Source: Amblyomma americanum (lineage: Eukaryota; Arthropoda; Arachnida; Ixodida; Ixodidae). From it: a stretch of DNA of 64,000 nt. The translations under genes and the position numbers were made by a program. This document shows, in pieces, positions 55,640 through 64,000 of this stretch (position 1 is the first letter of the stretch; the number at the start of each line of letters is the position of its first letter). The notes beneath the pieces were generated by a model. The model was not told the origin of the DNA. It was given only the letters and a program-made list of their open reading frames with translations, and ran no database searches. The stretch is from assembly GCF_052857255.1 (NCBI RefSeq), contig NC_135507.1:77350350-77414349 (forward strand), read 5' to 3'.

Positions 55640-57281
55640 TACTCAAGAGCCTGGTGGTCAGCCGCATAACATACTCACTCCCCTACCACAAGATGACACA
55701 GCACAAAAAAGAACAAGCAGACACTTTAATCAGGAAGGCTTTCAAGACGGCCCTAAATCTACCACGAAATACGTCAAACGAGAAGCTCAAGTTGGTAGTC
55801 CACAATACGTTTGATGAGCTAAAGGAAGCTCAAATAGGGGCCCAAATGTACAGGCTCCAGCAGTCAACCACCGGCCGAGCTCTCCTCCGAAGGCTGGGCT
55901 ACTTAAGTGAAGAAGTGGAAGATAGGGTTGCGGGCATACATGATAACATCGCCAAATACTCAGGGTGTGCCCAATCCCCCGCAACATGGACCCTAATCTG
56001 CACGCAGGGAGAAGGGCTGCGAGATCAGAGTATGTAGAAAAGCACTTAGCTGAAAAAACAAATGTAGTATACACAGATGCGGCTTTGCATCGATGGAACA
56101 GAAACACGAAGGAACACAGAGCAGTATCGGTGGTGGTGAACCATCAAGGGGAACTAGTCACCAGTATATCACAGAGCGGCTGCAGGGTATCCGAGGGGGA
56201 AGAAGCTGCTGTTGCGCTAGCAGTAGCTGAAGGATACCGCGGAAATAAATCGCTCACAATAATTACTGACTCCAAAGAAGCATGCAGGCACTACACTAAT
56301 GGTAGGATCAGCAAGGAAGCGCTACGCATCATCCTCCAGGCGGGATCCCCGAACAAAGAAATTCAGCACAAATTTTTCTCGGTGCCTGGGCACACCGGGG
56401 TGACTGGGAATCAGAGGGCCGACGATCTAGCTCGCGAGCTTACCAACCGAGCAGATACATCAAGTGACCCTGAGCCCACCACAACGGTGCAACCATCGTA
56501 CGCGGAAATCCTAAATCACTACAGAGGACAGATAGCGTATCCTCCAAAACACCAGCTATTAACGCAATATGAGGCAGTCGGTTGGCGTAGACTGCAAACA
56601 GGAAGCTTTTATAACTTACACATACTTCACAAAATGTTTCTGAACCAGTACGCGGACACATGCAAGTGGTGTGGAGCCACCCCCACTTTATTTATTTGTT
56701 TATTTGAAATACCGCCAGTCTATAGTTGAGACCTTAGCAGGTGGGCATAACACGTATCACAGCAGAGGATAACATTTCTAAAAGCGGCTGTGGGAAAGAC
56801 AGCTATAAATTAGACAGTTCATATCACAGAACAAAAACTCAAAAGAAGTTGACAGATTTGCTCAAGTAACTGAAGAAAAAACATGCTCGTTCGAAAACAT
56901 GAACATTAGCATGGGCACAACACGTCGTGTACTCCGTAAAATAGACAAAAATCCAGAAAAATCATTCTAACCATTCCTCTAGTTTTATAACACGTCTTCT
57001 AGTTCGGTACAAAAATTTGAAAATGAATCGGCGTTAGTTATGGATTTGTCTAGACGGTTCCATTCTCTTGTTACTAGCGGGAAGAAAGAATTTTTGAAAG
57101 TGTCACTGTGATAAGGATATCCGGTTAGCGTATACGCGTGCTGGTTTCTTAATGCACGTTTTAGTGACAGTGAAATGTACTTTGATGAATCGATCTTAAA
57201 AGTGTTATTAAGGAGCTGATAAAGAAATTTTAGTCGCGCGCTTTGCCCTTGTTGACAGCGTTTCAAGCCTGGAGATTTCAG

Positions 57282-58802
57282 CTAGTTGTGTTGGTGAGTC
57301 GTTTTTTTTTTGTATCTGTTGTGAATAAACCTCACTGCTTTACGTTGAATTCTTTCAAGTCGCGAAATATTGGTTACAGACTGAGGAAACCAAACAGAGT
57401 TAGCATATTCTAGTACAGGCCTAACAAACGTTTTATAAGCTAAATGTTTAGTTTGTGTTGGCGCAAGACGAAGACACCTTTTAAGAAAGAACAGTTTTCG
57501 TAATGCAGTTGAAGTAATGTTGTCAATGTGTTTGCCCCATCTAAGATCGTTAGTTAATGTAACTCCCAAGTATTTGTGTTCATTGACGAAGGCCAGTGGA
57601 GTACCATTGATTTTGTACAAGAAATTTGATGGTTGATTTTTTCTAGTTACTTCAATTGCTACAGATTTCACTTTGTTAATTGACATTTGCCAATCACTAC
57701 ACCAGTCCGAAAGTTTTTGCAATGATCTGTTAAGTATGGCATAATCTTGATGGCTTCTGATTTCTCTGTAAATTATGCAATCGTCTGCCAAGAGTTTGAT
57801 GTTACAGGTAATGTCGGTGGTAATGTCATTAATAAATATAAGAAACAGCAGTGGCCCAAGTACAGACCCTTGAGGAACTCCGGATGTGACTGGTACCGTT
57901 TCAGATTGAATGTTATTATACAAAACGAGTTGGGAACGTTGCCACAAGAAATCTTCAATCCATGCCAAAAGTTCCCCATCACCGATGTAACCCCGTAGTT
58001 TTACGATTACTTCGGAATGGCATACGCAGTCGAAGGCTTTAGCAAAGTCGAGTAATATGATGTCACTTTGGCTGCTTTTGTCAATACTTAAAGCTAGGTC
58101 ATGCACAGCTTCTATTAATTGAGTAACTGTTAATAAGCCGCGGCGAAATCTATGCTGAGGAGGCAATAATAAGTTATTGCACTCTAGAAACTCTGTTAGG
58201 TGCTTTGAAAATATATGTTCTAGTATTTTACATGTGGTACTAGTGAGTGATATCGGCCGGAAGTTGGAAACCAAAGAAGTATTGCCTGATTTATGGATCG
58301 GCAATACCTTGGCGATTTTCCAGTCGTCTGGTAGCCTGCAAGTGGCAAGGGATTTACGGTAGATTAGACCTAGGTACCTGCTGCAGGGTTCGGCATATCG
58401 TTTTAAAAAGGCGTTTGGAATTTCATGTGGGCCACTTGGTTTTTTACTGTCCAGACCGAGCAGAAGATTGAAAACACCAGCGTCGGTAATGCTAAGGGGA
58501 CCAATTTCCAAACCACTGCATAATTCAGCTCTGGGTATAACACAGTTATCTACAGTAAAAACTGAACGAAAGTAATCATTATAAGCATTTGCGTTTTTAA
58601 TATTTTCTTCAACTGGCAAGTGTGAAGTATTATTTCTGTTGCTGCTAAAATGTTTCCAGAACCGTCGAGGATTATTCGTGAGGAAATTAGGAAGTGTAAC
58701 CTGAAAGTAGCGTTGTTTGGCCATTTTTGCTTTTTGCTTAAAGTCTGAAGTAGCATGCGCCAGTTTACTTGTTTCAAGTGCGGTTACTCCTTTGGATTTC
58801 AT
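57282..58802 (-). CDS. LINE reverse transcriptase, 506-codon open frame
   Basis: A long uninterrupted frame on the minus strand covers all RT blocks: SKKPSGPHEIPNAFLK, WKIAKVLPIHKSGN, NFRPISLTSTTCKILEH, IILLDFAKAFDCVCH (motif A), SGVPQGSVLGPLLFLIFIND and the catalytic ADD (LLADDCIIYRE, near 57765-57795). HKYLGVTLTNDLRWGKHI and VRPVLEYANSVW follow. The YADD Tyr is Leu here. C-terminal residues continue in another frame (56985-57266: YHSDTFKNSFFPLVTREWNR). This is the best-preserved LINE frame in the window. Confidence 0.9.
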   Translation of the reverse strand: MKSKGVTALETSKLAHATSDFKQKAKMAKQRYFQVTLPNFLTNNPRRFWKHFSSNRNNTSHLPVEENIKNANAYNDYFRSVFTVDNCVIPRAELCSGLEIGPLSITDAGVFNLLLGLDSKKPSGPHEIPNAFLKRYAEPCSRYLGLIYRKSLATCRLPDDWKIAKVLPIHKSGNTSLVSNFRPISLTSTTCKILEHIFSKHLTEFLECNNLLLPPQHRFRRGLLTVTQLIEAVHDLALSIDKSSQSDIILLDFAKAFDCVCHSEVIVKLRGYIGDGELLAWIEDFLWQRSQLVLYNNIQSETVPVTSGVPQGSVLGPLLFLIFINDITTDITCNIKLLADDCIIYREIRSHQDYAILNRSLQKLSDWCSDWQMSINKVKSVAIEVTRKNQPSNFLYKINGTPLAFVNEHKYLGVTLTNDLRWGKHIDNITSTALRKLFFLKRCLRLAPTQTKHLAYKTFVRPVLEYANSVWFPQSVTNISRLERIQRKAVRFIHNRYKKKTTHQHN

Positions 58803-58930
58803 GTTCTGCCTGAGCCGTTTAACTCGTCGTTTTGCATGAATAAAATCACGTGTAATCCAGGGATTTTTTGTTCGAGGACGTTTTGTTAACAGCGGTACAA
58901 AATGAGATATACAGTGACCTTCAGTGTTCT

Positions 58931-59386
58931 TTAACTTAAGCCAGCGAGCAATAATATCTGTATCTGTATTGCATGAATGTGCGAAAAGGAGTGAAATTCA
59001 TGTTCGAGATAAGTGAGTATGCTAGCATCGTCAGCTTTGTCAAAATTACGCACTCTTGTTAATTCAGTTCGAGGCGTGATAGTGATCCCCAGGGGTAGTA
59101 CCCATATGGGAATATCATTGTCAGACATCCCTTTGATGATGTCAGTCTGGGTCTGGTCTAGCAGAAAATTATCGCTGAGAAATATAAGATCAAGTATTGT
59201 CTTCGTTGCATCTTGCGTGCGTGTTGCAAATGATACAGTTTGGCGAAGGTTGAAGTTCAACATTAAATCTACGATCGCATAAGTTGCAGGGGATGAGATG
59301 TGCATATTTGTCCAATCCACCTCAGGTAGATTAAAATCACCCATGAGTATAACTCGAGTACTGGGATTGCGAATGTGACGTTGCAT
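58931..59386 (-). pseudogene. LINE endonuclease, C-terminal half
   Basis: VILMGDFNLPEVDW holds the GDFN catalytic motif, then TKTILDLIFLSDN. The usual final SDH catalytic motif reads SDND (GMSDNDIPIW), so the catalytic His appears replaced by Asn. It is in a different frame from both neighbours. Confidence 0.75.
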
Positions 59387-59429
59387 GAACTCTTGAATGA
59401 TTTTTATGCTCTCGTGCCCTGAAGAAGGG

Positions 59430-60134
59430 CTACGATAGACAACCTATGACAATATGAGCACTATGGGCTTCTAGCTTACAAAATTTGGCCTCGGCTTCTT
59501 CTACATCTGGGAGGATGACAAAGGAAAAGTGTTGTTTTATTAGTAGCGCTACGCCTCCGCCATGTGTCTGGCGATCTTTACGTATTACTGCATAGTTTCG
59601 AGGGGCTATTTCATCATTCGAAATGCTTGCCGTCAGCCACATTTCGGTGATGCCTACTATATCGGGATCGCCATTTCTTTCGTCATACCATACAAATATG
59701 CGGCGGTTGATGTAAAGTTTATCAAATGCCATTGAAACATTCTCACGTTTGTCACGGTGTGGCTTAGCTTTTTCCCACAACTTCTTGCGCAGTTCTCGTA
59801 TTTTTGGTGAAAAATCTTCGCCTATCGAGTATTCCGTTTCCTTTAGCTTGTGACAGTTTTTCAGTATTGCGGATTTCTGACTTGTATCAAGAAGTTTCAA
59901 AATGACCGGCCGTGTTTTATCGGGTCCTGATCTTCCTAAACGATGTATTCGTTCAATAGCAACCGGGTATAGCTCTAGGGTGTCTTGCATTATTTCTTTG
60001 TTGACAGTGCTTTCAAGAGAAACATTGGTTTCACCATCATTTTCAGGTAAGCCGTATATGATAAGGTTAGATCGTCTACTGCGGTTATCCAGGTCATCAA
60101 TTTTCTTTTCTAATTTTTTTATTACACACTCCAT
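59430..60134 (-). pseudogene. LINE ORF1-like coiled coil fused to partial endonuclease
   Basis: The minus strand opens with CVIKKLEKKIDDLDNRSRRS (coiled coil) then NLIIYGLPEN, LYPVAIERIHRLGR, RPVILKLLD and IRELRKKLWEKAKPHR, an L1-ORF1p-like RNA-binding fold often found in CR1 elements. After FVWYDERNG it jumps directly to DPDIVGITEMWL, the middle of the endonuclease, so the first ~60 endonuclease residues look deleted. GGGVALLIK follows. It is frameshifted at about 59435. Confidence 0.75.
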
Positions 60135-60223
60135 ATTAGTTAGCTGCTGACGGAAGGAGGCAACTGAATTCTCAAGTCGGGAAAGTGCATCTAGTTTTTT
60201 TTTTCTATATCGTCCAGCTTGTT

Positions 60224-60498
60224 TTACTTTATGTCCTTAATGTCTGAAGCTATTTCCTTAAGTTGCTTGGCTATTTGAGCCATATCCGGACCCGGGTTTG
60301 TTTCTGTATCTCCTCCGAGCAGCAGTAGCTTTCGCAAACATGACGTCATGCAAAACACAAAGCGCAGTAGCCGCGGGCACGGCAGCACTATCAAACATTG
60401 GTCACTTGAACAAAACATTTTCCGTACTGTTTCCTCTCCTGCACGATGAAAGAAAACGGATTCTGAGCGAACCGCATCCCCGCAGTGCCGCCGTGCCC
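60224..60498 (-). pseudogene. LINE N-terminal segment with a 2A-like motif
   Basis: The minus strand reads MTSCLRKLLLLGGDTETNPG then P. DTETNPGP (60287-60310) fits the D-x-E-x-N-P-G-P core of 2A ribosome-skipping peptides, preceded by the usual Leu-rich and Gly context. 2A-like N-termini are known in some APE-type LINEs (CR1, L2, Rex1 types). The residue after the first Asp is Thr, where Val or Ile is commonest. The frame ends at 60224-60226, just after DMAQIAKQLKEIASDIKDIK, by a frame change. Confidence 0.75.
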
Positions 60499-61594
60499 AA
60501 TGCCATATTACATGGGAGTGTAAAAACAATGATTCATTCCGTAAACTAAAAGATCCCAATGCGGAACAGTGGGAGAGCCTGCTCACCAGCAGCGTGCTGG
60601 CGGTCCAAAAAGGACTGGTCCAGCATGCGTATGAGTTAGCAAGACTGAGTGGGGCCCTGGAATAAGGGCACCACCACTGGAAGACTGGGAACTTCAACAT
60701 GAATACACCTGGGTCCCGCTGAATCGACCAATCTTTGGCGCCAATAAAGTTTTTTTCTCTTTATTCTCTCTCTTACATGGTAAGAAAGTTTTGTTGCAGG
60801 CTGATGCAGCAATCTTTAATCACTGAACAAAATTTTACGCATTTTAATGGCAAGAACAAGATCCTCGCAATCAACTTTGAGTCGTTCTTCTATGTCCGTG
60901 ATATAATTCACGTTGGGCAAAACTCCTGTGCATATTAGCGGCACACCGAACTATCATTGTGAGAAAAGACAGAACGTATACGTGTAAGCGTCGAAATCGA
61001 GAAAGCGAAGTGCGTTCTGAGTGTCAATATCAATAAACGGCTTCTGCAGGCGGCAACATTCAGTATACTACAATAAAACGTGAGTGCCGCTGGCCGGTAT
61101 ATACTATGTCACTATTTGTAAGACGCACAGCGCCGTTACTGGTAACTTGTGATACGGCCTTTGCAGTGCGTTCAACATGGATTCCTGATGCAGGCGGATT
61201 TTAAATGGTTTAGAATGGAGCCAGCTGAACTGGATATCAGAAACATTTCCTTGAATTCTACTTCGACGCGTTATACATAGATGTGGCTTTTCAGGCATGT
61301 ATACAACGTCTTTGCACTTGGCCCTATGGAACAGAACTTTCATTGTTGCGCAGCGTCAGCTATTTTTTCGCATGGGAGGCTGTTCTACATGCGCACAAAT
61401 TCCCAAGCTTTTTTATTTTTGTTTATGCTCGTACCTATTTCTTTACGTCGTTCTCTTCTTTGAGTACGAGCAGCAAATTGCGGATCGCGACAGGTCTTCG
61501 ACATCTTTTTTACAGAACTGCTAATCATCACGCCTACTTTATGGCATTGATCCATCCCACCAGCCCCTGAGTGCTTTTCGCCCTCTCCTGGCAG

Positions 61595-61688
61595 GTCTGC
61601 TTCCGCCACACCTGCCTGCCTCACATGGAGGCTCTCAGCAGCGCCCAGGACTCAACGGACAAGAGACACGCGTCGGAGAAAAACGAAG
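61595..61688 (+). CDS. plk1-like: Possible kinase exon 6 (post-kinase linker), phase conflict
   Basis: After CTCCTGGCAG the phase set by exon 5 reads G-LLPPHLPASHGG, which resembles the GYIPARLP segment that follows Polo kinase domains. The exon would end at GAAG|GTTGAG, but this leaves phase 2 while exon 7 is open only in phase 0. A third frame reads CLTWRLSAAPR after the same point, also Polo-like. Either an indel or a missed junction is present. The start is more reliable than the end. Confidence 0.4.
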
Positions 61689-62078
61689 GTTGAGGCGAAT
61701 TCGAACTGCGTCTCCCATTGAAAAGGCCTACACGGGAACGGCTGCACGTAATTAGTGCTTGAGCAGTTCCAGATTTTTCTCGTTCCGCTTCTGTTACTGG
61801 TGTTGTAACCGCTTTTTTTTTGCACAACCCAAGTTTAGGCAGTTTTCTTGTTTACATGCACTGTTAATCCTTTGTCATTAAAGCACATGTACAGAACACA
61901 GTTTTGACAATTCTTGTGTCGTTACTGCCAAGCCTCCGATTGAGCTCCAAATACGATTGAAGTGAATCATTTCTCATGTATGCGACGGCCGTAATGCGAT
62001 TTTACTTTTTATACAGTGAACTTTTGAATAAACATGTAATTATACTCAGCTTGGTGTATCTATTTGCACTCCCTGCAG

Positions 62079-62254
62079 CTGTTGAAAGAAAACTGTGTGT
62101 CGTCTGACAGAGCGAAAAATGATAACAGGAGGCAGAGTTTTTCTACCACACAAGCTGCGGATTCTCGATTCGAAAGTTCGCTTTCTGACGTGGCCTCTTC
62201 GTGGACGTTACCAGATGGTGTACCGCCAATTATGGGCAGGACAGCCAGCTTCCG
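62079..62254 (+). CDS. plk1-like: Probable kinase exon 7 (linker)
   Basis: A clean acceptor (CTCCCTGCAG) and a GTAGTG donor enclose 176 nt open in one frame only. It encodes LLKENCVSSDRAKNDNRRQS then SSLSDVASSWTLPDGVPP. The segment is Ser/Asp-rich and low in hydrophobics, as expected for the flexible linker between a kinase domain and polo boxes. It has no domain of its own, so membership rests on position, strand and splice signals. Confidence 0.5.
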
Positions 62255-62439
62255 GTAGTGTCCTATAACTTTTTCTACAATTAATTTTTGTTTATTCTTA
62301 ATCCAGCAGGCCCCTTTACTTGGCCCTACAGCTGGTGGGCATGCTAGATCTATGAAATAAGTGCCAAGCTACATCGAATGAAGAAGCGTAAAACGCAATC
62401 ACACGGTTAACTTTAAATTTCGACATGTGAGCCGTCCTT

Positions 62440-63385
62440 GTTTTTCCACAGCCATCCCCTCTTTACATTTCTTTGGCGTATCACTCTATCCTAAATCCGC
62501 AAGTTGATTCGTTTAAATACTTGGGTATACTATATGACCAGCAGTTAGACTGGCAGCCCCACATCAGTAGCATTGTGTTTAAAGATGACCCTGCCCTTGG
62601 TTCAGATGAACAACAGAAAATTTGGCATGCGTCACGACCCTTTGCTCTTTCTTTATAAGGCCTATGTGCGGCCAATACTTGAATTCGGCTCTGTTCCCTT
62701 TTTGCGCGCCTAAAGTATAAGCATGAACCACTGTTTTTTATGGGGCGTTGCGCTCTGCGCCATTGCTTAGGTCTACCGAAATCAGTGGCGAATGCTGTGC
62801 TGTACTTGGAGGGGTGGATACCTGATCTAAATTTGTGGTTTCAGCTTCTTACTGTGCGGATGTTTTTAAGGTCATTGGAGCCTGTCCCTGGATTGGCTAA
62901 CCCCATATTTACAATGAACCCATCTCTACTCTTTTGTGCTTTTTGGCCTAGGTATAGGCTTACTCAGGGTTTGTTCACTAATTCCCTGCTGTCAAAAATT
63001 TGTGTTTCAATAAATTCGGCAGTACCAGTTATCCACCGCCGCGCTGATGCTGTAGTCTGCGTTGATTGCACCCTCCCAGGCAATGCTAAAAATCTGCCTA
63101 CTAGTATATTAAATGGGCTTATTGATGAGTACCTTGATAATTTTCCTAACCATACTGCCTTTTTTACAGACGCCTCCCACAAAATGAAAAGGCAGCCATT
63201 GGCATTTACCCAATGGCTCTTGATTGGAGTTATTTATTTCCTGCCCCTCACTATACCCTTATTTTTGTCGCCGAGTTTCTGGCCATTGAGTTGGCCTTAA
63301 TAAAGATTCCCTGCAGTTTCTCTCAGGTTATTACACTTTCAGACAGCCTTTCCGTCTTGACAGCGCTCGAGAAATCTCTCTCCAA
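62440..63385 (+). pseudogene. I-like LINE fragment, same family as 37575-43620
   Basis: It reads VDSFKYLGILYDQQLDWQPH, then LRHCLGLPKSVANAVLYLEG, which matches the thumb segment of the antisense LINE (LGLCLGLAKYVANAVLHLEA). RNase H starts with AFFTDASHKMKR (near 63158) and reaches SDSLSVLTALEKSLS (near 63340-63385). Frames shift at least twice. It ends where an opposite-strand LINE begins. Confidence 0.72.
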
Positions 63386-64000
63386 TTAACCCTGTCCTTT
63401 GCCAGCGGCGCCCACTGTATATCAGCAAACTTCTTAATCTCATACACCCACCTAACTTTCAGCCGCCCCCGCTACGCTTACCTTCTTTTGGAATCCACTC
63501 CGCTACCCTTAAGGACCAGAAGTTATCCTGCCTTCGCATAACATGGCCTGCGCGAGCCGATTTCTTCCTCTTGATTTCGACTAGGATGTCATTAAGCCGC
63601 GTTTGTTCCCTCCCACTCTGCCCGCTTCCGATCTCTTAAGATTACACCTGTTATTTTTCTTTCCATGGCTTGTTCCGTTGTCTTTAACTTAAGCCGAACC
63701 CTTTTCGTTAACCTCCACGTTACTGCCCCGTAGGTGAGTACCAGTAAGATACATCTGCTCTCTTAATGGATATTGGTAAACTGCCATTAATGATCTGAGA
63801 GAATCTGCTATATGCGCTCCACCTCATTCTTATCCGAGCTATTTCCCTCTCATGATCCGGATCAGCGGTCATTACGTGTCCGAAGTAGGCATGTTCCATT
63901 ACCACTTCCAGCACCTCACTACCAATTGTGAACCGCTGTTCTCTTGCTAGACTGTTGAACATTACTTTGGTTTTCTGCATGTTAATTTTTAGACCGACCG
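63386..64000 (-). pseudogene. RTE-like LINE, C-terminal RT region, runs off the window
   Basis: Minus strand: MQKTKVMFNSLAREQRFTIG, HAYFGHVMTADPDHEREIAR and RWSAYSRFSQIINGSLPISI are the conserved post-YADD part. Then, in other frames, TEQAMERKITGVILRDR, EIKRKKSARAGHVMRRQ and VRWVYEIKKFADIQWAPLAK follow down to about 63386. This pattern is typical of RTE-type elements in arthropods. Frameshifts are present and the catalytic palm lies beyond 64000. Confidence 0.78.

Larger units (their letters stand above)
56691..60498 (-). mobile_element. CR1/L2-like LINE, nearly full length, antisense
   Basis: The element is inserted in the Cys-rich end of the sense LINE: left flank …CCCACTTTA, right flank TGCCATATTAC, which together restore the LINE frame. 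Its 3' end (left) has an AAATAAACAAATAAA tail. Read on the minus strand the order is N-terminal 2A-like motif, coiled coil/ORF1-like part, endonuclease, RT and C-terminal domain. Frameshifts occur near 60235, 59435, 58930 and 57280, and the start of the endonuclease seems deleted. Confidence 0.85.
55640..60770 (+). pseudogene. I-like LINE 3' part split by another LINE
   Basis: The sense strand has the RT connection (ITYSLPYHKMTQ, LQQSTTGRALLRRLGY) and, after a frame change near 55960, RNase H with VYTDAALHRW, EEAAVALAVAEGY, TDSKEACRHY and the final VPGHTGVTGNQRADDLAREL: a full Asp-Glu-Asp-Asp set. The Cys-rich end CKWCGATPTL is cut at about 56690 by an antisense LINE and resumes at 60499 as CHITWECKNNDSF…NAEQWESLL, ending at 60663 (TAA). 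An AATAAAG and T-rich tail follow near 60743-60775. Confidence 0.86.

Overview
The window is eukaryotic nuclear DNA dominated by transposable elements. It most probably comes from an ixodid tick or a close chelicerate relative (inference). The main clue is a tRNA-derived SINE with A and B boxes that recurs more than ten times and resembles the tick Ruka-type SINEs. Ty3/gypsy, CR1/L2-like, I-like, Tx1-like and RTE-like retroelements and long-intron splicing with GT/AG junctions fit this. Nothing suggests a prokaryote.

The only host gene I can support is a Polo-like serine/threonine kinase on the + strand. Its first coding exon is at 36712-36804. Kinase-domain exons follow at 50228-50335, 51306-51422, 52147-52460 and 53619-53818, with probable linker exons at 61595 and 62079-62254. 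Intron 1 is 13.4 kb and intron 5 is 7.8 kb, and both are packed with transposons. Polo-box exons would lie beyond 64000. Exons 1 to 5 join in phase and keep the kinase motifs. Exon 6 does not fit in phase.

Layout: 1-1020 is a terminal-inverted-repeat element with a SINE inside. 1500-2240 is a diverged tandem duplication. 2290-3480 is an antisense LINE RNase H tail. 3495-10046 is a Ty3/gypsy element with a 902-bp 5' LTR, gag, an A-AAA-AAC frameshift site, pol and a truncated 3' LTR; it carries two nonsense codons and one frameshift. 12288-16060 holds two LINE fragments invaded by SINEs and a solo LTR. 16584-17071 is another solo LTR. 17964-21784 holds a convergent SWIM/YqaJ nuclease and THAP/DDE transposase pair, remnants of one DNA transposon. 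23213-25860 is a LINE tail, a microsatellite, a SINE cluster and unassigned AT-rich DNA. 25862-27917 is a Tx1-like LINE. 27918-35212 contains two copies of a SINE/gypsy chimera, a small palindromic insertion, an RTE-like fragment and a gypsy integrase broken by two SINEs.

Inside the kinase gene are an antisense LTR-like promoter block (36905-37575), an antisense I-like LINE (37575-43620) split by a 2625-bp DNA transposon with 13-bp TIRs and a TA duplication (38139-40763), a 1.7-kb inverted repeat with 773-bp arms (44282-45974), an antisense LINE ORF1 region (46286-48664), and a sense I-like LINE (55640-60770) split by an antisense CR1/L2-like LINE carrying a 2A-like motif (56691-60498). The right end (62440-64000) is two more LINE fragments in opposite orientation.

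Most element genes here are broken, so little besides the kinase is likely to make protein. The value of the window lies in the nesting order, the target-site duplications that date insertions relative to each other, and several unusual element structures.
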